DNA of 6,409 bases, from contig MNYO01000093.1 in assembly GCA_001873165.1 (NCBI GenBank), positions 1 through 6,409 on the forward strand, written 5' to 3'. The DNA is from Candidatus Gracilibacteria bacterium CG2_30_37_12 (GTDB lineage: Bacteria; Patescibacteriota; Gracilibacteria; BD1-5; UBA2023). Shown here one piece after another: positions 1 to 6,171 of this stretch. The translations under genes were made by a program, and so were the position numbers. Below the pieces are notes generated by a model, which searched no databases, was not told where the DNA came from, and saw only the letters and a program-made list of their open reading frames with translations. Positions within the stretch are counted from its first letter, which is position 1. Each line of letters begins with the position of its first letter.

Positions 1-1
1 C

Positions 2-607
2 ATTCTCATCGTGGATGATGGTTCTAAGGATAATACTCTCGAAATACTCTGACAGTTTCCAACTCTCCATATCGTCCATCATCCATTTAATCGCGGAGGT
101 GGGGCTGCATTGGAGACGGGATTTGAATATATTCGTCGAAATGGTGATCATATGGGGATAAAATATGTCGTAACTTTTGATGCCGATGGGCAACATCATA
201 TAGAAGATATACCAGCATTTATAGATGCTTTTCAGAGAGATTCATCCCTCGATCTCGTGCTCGGTTCCAGGTTTGTTGTGAAAACAGCTACCAATGTACC
301 ACTTTTTCGAAGACTCACTCTTCTTGGAGGGCAATTTTTCACGCTTTTTATCAGTGGAGTTTGGCTGACGGATGCTCACAACGGTTTCCGTATGATGAGA
401 CTCGAAACCGTGAAAAAGATTCGTTTGACGATGGACGGTATGGAATACGGTTCTGAGTTTGTGGATGAGATGAAACACCAAAAGTGTCGTTTTACGGAAG
501 TGCCAGTAAATGTTACTTATACCGATGATACACTTGCAAAAGGACAACACCTCGGAGGAATCTGGAGAATCGTGACGAGGATGCTTTGGAAGAAATTTTT
601 TAATTAA
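2..607 (+). CDS. Family-2 glycosyltransferase, polyprenyl-phosphate hexose synthase (DPM1)-like, 5' truncated by window edge
   Basis: This is the last 201 residues of a GT-A fold, family-2 glycosyltransferase; the N-terminal strand lies before the window. Visible motifs are IVDDGSKD at the very start (nucleotide-sugar binding), FNRGGGAALETGF, TFDADGQH with the metal-binding DAD at 179-187, LGSRF, and TDAHNGFRMM, which matches the DPM1-type acceptor loop. The end, EVPVNVTYTD followed by KGQ, is also typical of the family. Known members transfer a sugar from a nucleotide sugar to polyprenyl phosphate on the cytosolic side of the membrane; the sugar here cannot be told. One in-frame UGA at 50-52, read as Gly, joins the DDGSKD segment to the rest, and without it the gene would lose its first motif. 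It ends in UAA ten bases before the next gene, so it is probably the upstream member of the operon. No membrane anchor is visible in this part. The family is sure; the DPM-like subtype is likely. Confidence 0.9.
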
Positions 608-617
608 TCGTCTTTTT

Positions 618-1652
618 ATGTTCAAATTTCTTGTATTATTTATACTCATTTTTCTTCCCTCTTTTTCCTGGGCAAATATCCCTATTTCGCCACATCAAAC
701 TCAGGGGTTTGAATCCTATATGGAATCTGTTACAGGAACTCAATTTTCTTGCAAGAAGCAGTGTTTTATTATGCTTGAGGGCATGGGGATAAATGACTAT
801 CTTTCTTGGTTAGGGGATATTTCTGGAAGTGGTTCTATAGGATATGGATTTTTGAATGGACAACAGATTATTCCAGGAGAGTTTCGTTCGATTTCAACCA
901 ATATTGTGATGAATGACAGGATGCTATTCTCTGATAACCAGTACTATTCCCAAATCCCCAAAAATCTCCCGATAGTAATTATCGTGAATGGTGAAATACA
1001 ATCAAAAAATCTTCTGGTGCAACAAATGGAGTATACTCTCAATGAGAGTATACAAAAGAACTGGAGTCAGTTCATAAAAACTGAAAATCTTGCACAGTAC
1101 TCCATCAATCTTCTCTATGGGTATTCTTTCTGAGAAACTTCTTTTACATGACTTCTTTCTCTTGTATTTTTTGTTATAATACTCGGTATTGTTTTTGTCT
1201 ATTCTTTTGATAGGCGTCGGTTTTTCTTTCCGATATTTCTTATCAGTATCATGTTTGTTGTGTTCTATGACTTGCGTGAACAGGCAAATCTCTATGAGGT
1301 ACGAAATGGTTATCAAAATAACTATATAAATGTGCCAATTATCGAGCAAAAGAACTGGTTTGGAATCGGATATTATCCAATGATATTAGAGAAAGCAAGT
1401 AAATATATAACCCAAAGTCCTGTCTGACAGAAGGTGTATCTCGCCGCCATGCAAAATTTTCCACTCTTTGGATATTCACAATATCATCTCCACCCAGCAG
1501 AAACTATTTTTATTGAGGATGTAAAGAATATCACGTCGGCTCAAAAGTGAGATATTTTCATTCGGTATTTTTCTTCTCTCTTGCCCACAGGCGATTGGAA
1601 AATGATATATGCATCACAAGATGGTGGAGTAGCTTTATATATAAAACAATAA
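618..1652 (+). CDS. Unrecognised exported membrane protein, signal peptide plus two central transmembrane helices
   Basis: This 344-residue protein is visible only with UGA read as Gly (codons at 1131, 1149, 1425 and 1548; residues 172, 178, 270, 311). I do not recognise the family. It starts with a clear signal peptide (MFKFLVLFILIFLP, likely cleavage after SWA near residue 19). An extracytoplasmic domain of about 150 residues follows, with a cysteine pair C45-x3-C49. Two hydrophobic helices come next, about residues 178-197 and 202-217, separated by DRRR, which fits a cytoplasmic turn. A second domain (about 218-344) would then be outside as well. The N-terminal half stands alone as a 171-residue frame under the standard code, and the second half would look like non-coding DNA. 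ATG 618 is the first start after the upstream UAA. Its place between two glycosyltransferase genes suggests a partner in glycan export or transfer, but that is inference from context only. It has more UGA codons than the glycosyltransferase genes around it. Confidence 0.8.
1031..1053. repeat. Perfect 10-bp inverted repeat inside a coding region
   Basis: Arms at 1031-1040 and 1044-1053 are exact reverse complements around a 3-base AAT spacer. The repeat lies inside the extracytoplasmic domain of the exported protein and encodes roughly EYTLNESIQ. No T-run follows it, so it is not a standard terminator. It could be chance, an mRNA hairpin, or a protein-binding palindrome. Confidence 0.5.
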
Positions 1653-1663
1653 GATTTCAATCT

Positions 1664-3037
1664 ATGCTCATACTTATGCCGTTTATCCTTGCAATCCTTA
1701 CAGGATACAGCCTTTTAAATACCTTCCTTCGGAAGGAGCATACATATCTGGGGGAATATATGATCTATAGCTTTTTTATTGGGGTATTTTCCATAGGATT
1801 CGTACTCTTTTTCTCGCTTGTATTGGGGGCTCATTTGAATATGTGGTGGAATGTAGGAGTCCCACTTGGTATCACAGGAGTATGATTTTTCCTCGGACAG
1901 AAAACATTTTTTCAGGGAGGATCCAAAAAGGTTGGATTTATATCGGATTGGAAGAATCTTTCTCTTGTTCTAAAATCTATTCTTATAATTCTTGCATTAC
2001 TCATTCTTCATAAGATTTATCAAGCTTTTTTCTTCGGTGCAGTAGCTCCGACTTTCTTCGATGATTGTGTCCGAGTATGGAATTTTAAAGCAAAATACCT
2101 ATTCTTTCATCCATACATGACTTTTGATCCAAAAGCTTCGGACTATCTTACAGGAAGTTTCAACTTCTATCCCATTGTCATCCCAGTAATTAAGTATTGG
2201 TATATGAGTTTTGTCGGACATTGGCAGGAGAGTTTCGTCGATATCCTCCAAATTTTCGCATATATCTCTTTGCTTGCGGGAATGTTTTTCCAGATCCTTC
2301 GGAGAAGCTCGGTTGTTTTCGCTATCACTGGAGCATATCTTCTCTCAACCATTCCACTCCTCGTATACCATGCAGGAAGTGGGTATGCGGATATTCTCAT
2401 AGCATTGTTTCTTTTTCTCTCAGTGGCATCTATTCTGAACTGGAGAGAATCCGGTTCGAGAGATTTCCTCTTTCTCTCGGTAGTCTTCGCGCTTCTCGGA
2501 TTTTACACGAAGAGCGAGGGGATATACCTCATTCTCGTAGCCAATCTTGTAACCATTTTTCTCTGTACGCTCGGGGTGGCTCGTAGCGAGAAACTAGGAG
2601 CCATGAGAGATTATTTTTCCCTATATATCCCGTTTGCACTCCCGTTTTTCCTCTACAAATGGTACTTTCATCTCGGTATTGCCGCAGGAGGAAATAATGA
2701 AGCTGCATTCCATTTGGATATCCTCCCGTATATATGGCACGTAGTCTTCTTCGAAGGGAATTACGGGGTATTCTTCATTGTCTTCCTTATGACGCTCGCG
2801 CTCTTTTTCTCGTTTATCCGTTCCAATCAGAACCTGAAACGGCTCGGGATCCTCGCAGTATTCCTCATGATATACATCAATCTCTGATTCGTTTTCACGG
2901 GAGCGTACCAGTTCCTCGTCAATCAGACCGTAGTCAATCGAGCCTATCTGATGATCATACCGTTTCTGGTTTTTGTAAATGTTTCTATTTATGCTACTTT
3001 ATTTCAATCCTCTAACCCGAAAAAATCATGAAAATAA
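1664..3037 (+). CDS. Polytopic GT-C type glycosyltransferase, probably polyprenyl-phosphate-sugar dependent
   Basis: This 457-residue integral membrane protein is rebuilt by reading three UGA codons as Gly (1883, 2885, 3029; residues 74, 408, 456). Many hydrophobic segments run along its length. An early loop after the third or fourth helix carries FDDCVRVWNFKAKYLF, with the acidic pair D133-D134 expected for the catalytic loop of GT-C enzymes (PMT/ArnT/GT39-like). Later segments YHAGSGYADI, YTKSEGIY and NRAYLMIIPF also resemble bacterial GT-C proteins of this type. NRAYLMIIPF lies beyond the UGA at 2885, so the readthrough part belongs to the domain. Such enzymes use polyprenyl-phosphate sugars at the outer face of the membrane, which fits the DPM-like genes on both sides. 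ATG 1664 is the first in-frame ATG after the upstream UAA, with no Shine-Dalgarno. An upstream frame extension (from 1547) would overlap the previous gene and is unlikely. The end overlaps the next gene by ten bases. The exact family is not resolved. Confidence 0.82.
2577..2603. repeat. Small compound inverted repeat in a loop of the GT-C gene
   Basis: An outer stem TGGCTC (2577-2582) pairs with GAGCCA (2598-2603), and a smaller CTCG/CGAG pair (2580-2583 with 2587-2590) nests near its left side. The encoded residues are a short charged stretch, about GVARSEKLGAM, between hydrophobic segments. It is a candidate for a dispersed palindromic repeat inserted in a tolerant loop, but with one copy in view this is weak. 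Confidence 0.3.
3028..3037 (+). other. ATGA overlap in which the UGA is sense; true stop UAA two codons later
   Basis: The start codon ATG (3028-3030) overlaps a UGA (3029-3031) in the frame of the upstream GT-C gene, the classic ATGA stop-start junction of coupled bacterial genes. Here UGA would be Gly, so the upstream protein would gain Gly-Lys and end at UAA 3035-3037. This may be a relic of an ancestral UGA stop rescued by a nearby UAA. The short overlap also suggests translational coupling, as no Shine-Dalgarno precedes the start. Confidence 0.7.
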
Positions 3038-4077
3038 TCGCTCTTGTTCCCGCATATAATCCAGGAGAAATTGTCATCGATACGGTACTGCAAATATTGT
3101 CGCAACCCGGAATCGATGCGGTCGTGCTCGTAAATGACGGGTGTGATACAGAAAATAGCCAGCATCTTATTTCCCTTAAAGAGTCGGATGATCGTGTTGT
3201 TCTCATAAAACATCCCGAGAATCAAGGAAAAGGATTCGCTCTTTTTACGGGTTTCCGGTATATTGATGCGAATATGGATTATGACTATATCGTGACGCTC
3301 GACAGCGACGGACAGCATAAGCCCGATGATTTGCAGAGTTTTTGCCAGAAAGTTGAGATCCAGCCGTACGACGCAATCATAGGACAGCGGGACTTCTCTC
3401 GGATGCCTCCGAAAAGCCGATTTGGAAACTCGGTAAGTTCCACTCTTCTCGGACTGCTTTTCCCGACGGATATCCGTGATACCCAGTCCGGATACCGGAT
3501 GTTTTCCAAACGGTTCATAGAATATACGCTTGCGAAAATCACCCCCGGCCGGTATGAGACGGAGATGAAGATGATCCTCCAGGTACTGAAACACCATAAA
3601 GAGTTTCAGTCCGGTGTTGTTCCTATTGCGACCATCTACATAGACAATAATAAAAACTCGAAATTCCGGCCACTTGTTGACTGATGGAAGGTGATCCGGG
3701 AGTTTGCTATCTATATTCTCGTTGCTCTTTCTTCTTTCGCGATTGATTACGGGCTTTTTCTTGTATTCCTGCACCTTCTCGGATTCTATTACATCGTTGC
3801 GCATATTCTCGCCCGTGTCATATCGAGTACGTACAATTTTTTGAGCAACAAACATTTCGTATTCCGTTCCAACGGATCGGTTTCAAAAGAAGTGTTTAAA
3901 TACCTGATCGCGGTTCTCTGGACGCTCGTATTTTCCGCTGGACTTCTCTTCTTACTGAGGGAATATTTTTCTATCAGAGAGGAAGTTGCAAAACCGTTCG
4001 CCGATCTCATCGCATTCGGGGTGAATTATTTTATATTGAAGAAGTTGGTATTTAACGATGCAAATAAGATTCTGTAA
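3028..4077 (+). CDS. Fusion of family-2 glycosyltransferase and GtrA-like membrane domain
   Basis: This 349-residue two-domain protein is joined across one UGA (3682-3684, residue 219) read as Gly. Residues 1-218 form a DPM1-like GT2 domain: VPAYN at 6-10, VNDGCD at 35-40, ENQGKGFA, TLDSDGQH with the metal-binding DSD at 92-94, GQRD, and DTQSGYR at 151-157. The junction reads RPLVDGWKVIREF. Residues of about 226-345 hold four hydrophobic helices of GtrA type, with YNFLSNKHFVF after the second, a recognisable GtrA signature. Known GT2-GtrA fusions make a polyprenyl-phosphate sugar and are thought to help flip it, which would supply the GT-C enzyme just upstream. The start ATG overlaps the tail of the GT-C gene. 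Conserved Arg residues (DTQSGYR, GRYE) are written CGG. By eye this gene is richer in G+C than the exported-protein gene: one 60-base line, 3361-3420, is 35/60 GC by hand count. Both domains are sure; substrate and direction are inferred. Confidence 0.92.
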
Positions 4078-4080
4078 CAA

Positions 4081-4953
4081 ATGATAATGTCCACTCCAAA
4101 AGTCTCCATCCTCATCTGCTCCTATAATGCTGGAAAATACATAACGAGTACGATACAAAGTTGTCTCGATCAGACCTATACCGATTTCGAAGTGCTTATC
4201 CTCGATAATGCCTCATCCGATGGGACGAGAGAATATATCCGGGAATTTGACGACCCAAGGATTGTTCTCTTCGAGGGGAAAGAAAATCTCGGTCCATATG
4301 GTGGACTGAATTATCTGCTCGAAAGAGCAAAAGGGGAATATATAGCCATCCAAGACCATGATGACATCTGGCATCCAGAGAAGCTTGCGCGACAGGTTGA
4401 TTTCCTCGATGAATATAATGAGTATGTCGGATGTGCCTGTACTATGGTCATGTACTATGAAGCAGATAGGAAGTATTTCGAATACTTTCTGGGTGATAGG
4501 ACGGATTATGCACTTCATCCGAGTATAGTGTACCGAAATCATCTGAACCTTCGCTATGACGCAAATATACCGTATATGACGGATGCTTATTTCCTGAAAG
4601 AAACACTTTGCGCGGGACAGAAACGGATCTTCAACCTCCGTGATCCGCTTGCACTCCATATCGTGAAATGAGCGCACGGGAACTATAGTTATCGATGGTT
4701 TCACTTGAATATGGCGAATATTCGCCGAATCATCCAGGTCCATGGGTATTCTCTCTATAGTCTGGTTGTTCTCGGGTTTGAAATACAGAGAAAGATCTTC
4801 TATCCAGCATTGAACAGAATCGGAGCATTCAGTCTCATTGCCCAAATCGAACGCTTGCCATTCCGGATACTGGGGTATCGGGTGTATTCAGTTGATGGGG
4901 AAATGGAGAATCCGATGATAGAGAAGTTATTTTCATATCTGCTTATAAAATAA
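4081..4953 (+). CDS. Family-2 glycosyltransferase (surface-glycan type)
   Basis: This is a 290-residue cytosolic or membrane-associated GT-A enzyme. Visible motifs are VSILICSYNAGKYI near the N terminus, LILDNASSDGTREY (nucleotide-sugar binding), ENLGPYGGLN, and IQDHDDIWHPEKL, with the metal-binding DHDD at residues 92-95. Around residues 147-172 lie HPSIVYRN and the acidic segment MTDAYFL, at the place where related enzymes carry the acceptor or catalytic acid region. One UGA at 4669 (residue 197), read as Gly, gives HIVKGAHGNYSY and continues into a further 93 residues that end in UAA at 4951. It differs from the DPM-like genes upstream and more resembles transferases that add sugars to cell-surface glycans. 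Donor and acceptor are unknown. It follows the previous stop by three bases, so it is surely co-transcribed. ATG 4081 or ATG 4087 could start it; neither has a Shine-Dalgarno. Confidence 0.9.
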
Positions 4954-4982
4954 ATCCCTTATTCGTGATGAATAAGGGATTT
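4952..4982. terminator. Probable bidirectional terminator between convergent genes
   Basis: Arms of 13 bases (4952-4964 and 4970-4982) are exact reverse complements around the loop GTGAT. The left arm overlaps the UAA of the last glycosyltransferase. The right arm ends eight bases before the UAA of the convergent ATPase gene. T-rich stretches follow on both strands (GATTTTAATTT on +, ATTTTAT on -), although neither is a long pure T-run. Confidence 0.75.
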
Positions 4983-4989
4983 GAGGATT

Positions 4990-6171
4990 TTAATTTAAGA
5001 ATCCAAACATCCATAGAGGGATACTATGACTATGCTCGGATGGAGAAAAAATGTCTTTTACGATAAAAGTGTTTTTGGGGTATTTTTCTGGATTTTTATT
5101 TTTTCATCAGATCTCAAAGAGATATTGTTTTCCTTCGTATGTCACACAAAAATCACTTCGCTCGGGGAGGCTTATTTCTATATGCCGTATTTTCTGCATC
5201 TCACTTACAAAGAATGCTTCCCTGATAATTCCGATATCGGGGGCGGCATTATTTACAAAATACTTGTTTGTATCGGAGAGGAATATATTGTACTCTTTTC
5301 TTACTTTTTCTGAGAGTTTTTGACCCTTCTGTATCAGATGGATGACTCCTATTTTAGAGAGGAGGAATAGGACATTGTCTACCACATTTTTATCGAGTCC
5401 GATTTTTTGACTGAGATGATTGATGCTCAGTTCGGACGGTGTCGTATTAGCGATAAAGTATATGAGTTTGGAGAGTTTGTCGAGACTCTGTGTTTGATAA
5501 TTCCGGATATACTGAAGATCTTCGAGAATAATCCGATCGAGTGTTTTTTGCAGGAGATTAGCAAAGGAACCAAAATCCACTCAGAGTCAGAAAGGATACG
5601 CTCCCATCTGTATATATTCATCAAAATAGCTCTTTCTCAGGGGTATAGAATATTCTACGGAGAGTTTTTCATGATTATATAGAAGGTCATCGAAGGAAAT
5701 CTGCGGAAGATCAATATGATGTTTGAGTTTGAGATATTCTCGAAAGCTGAGCGTGTGTACCCTGTAGTCGTATACCCGCCTCCCAAGATCGATTACCCCA
5801 TCATATAGAGCCATCGATGATGATCCAGAGAAAACAATTCGAATCTGTGGAAATGAATCAATAATATTCTTGAGTTCTTGCTTCCAGTTCGTATATTTGA
5901 AAATCTCATCGATGAAAAACATCTCTACACCAAAATCTTGAAAACAAAACATCACAAAATCAAACAATCCATTGGCTTTGATGGCGGCATTGTCTGCAGA
6001 GAAATAGAAAGCATTGCTCACTTCCTTTCGTTTTTGAATCAGAATCGTTGTTTTCCCTACTCAGCGTTCTCCAAATATCCCAATTACTGGATTTTCCCAC
6101 TGAATCCGAGAAAAATGGGTAAATAGAAAAAAATGTAGGCTATAAATTGTTTCTTTTGTATATCCAAAATG
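4990..6171 (-). CDS. AAA_14/DUF4143 type ATPase, body intact, start codon missing
   Basis: The open frame gives up to 393 residues, a normal length for this ATPase family (COG1373-like). Five UGAs are read as Gly, at 6061, 5587, 5581, 5107 and 5104. In order it shows Walker A GERGVGKT (6049-6072, fourth residue is UGA), Walker B FFIDEI (D-E at 5905-5910), IVFSGSSS (sensor-like strand), HTLSFREYL after LGRR, then GAYPFGLGVDFG. A winged-helix-like region follows, and the DUF4143 end carries YLFEIGGKNK and IPLWMFGFLN. The two Gly of GGK are consecutive UGAs. The ATPase is presumably cytosolic; family members are common in CPR genomes and their cellular role is poorly known. No ATG, GTG or TTG exists in frame between the upstream UAA (6172) and Walker A; the first GTG (6019) lies after it. 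An adjacent transposase gene overlaps the first codons of the frame, so the 5' end was probably replaced by an insertion sequence. It may be a pseudogene. Confidence 0.85.

Noticed and set aside
618..1133. A complete 171-residue gene ending at UGA 1131
   Set aside because: The same frame continues to UAA at 1650 with membrane helices and further domain sequence, and UGA is Gly in every other gene here.
1162..1180. TATAAT-like -10 promoter box at 1175-1180
   Set aside because: It lies inside the recoded coding region, has no properly spaced -35 box, and is expected by chance in A/T-rich membrane-protein sequence.
1725..1741. CCTTCC/GGAAGG hairpin
   Set aside because: A six-base stem within coding sequence with no T-run; easily chance.
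3004..3855. Long - strand frame (283 codons) opposite the GT2-GtrA gene
   Set aside because: It is antisense to a well-supported gene and shows no recognisable domain; it is a shadow of codon composition. The - strand frame 4213-4845 is rejected for the same reason.
3691..4077. A separate GtrA gene starting at GTG 3691
   Set aside because: The frame is continuous with the GT2 domain through a UGA in the linker; a GT2-GtrA fusion is a known architecture.
5878..6126. + strand frame of 82 codons
   Set aside because: It lies opposite the Walker A and Walker B part of the ATPase, which explains the sequence better.
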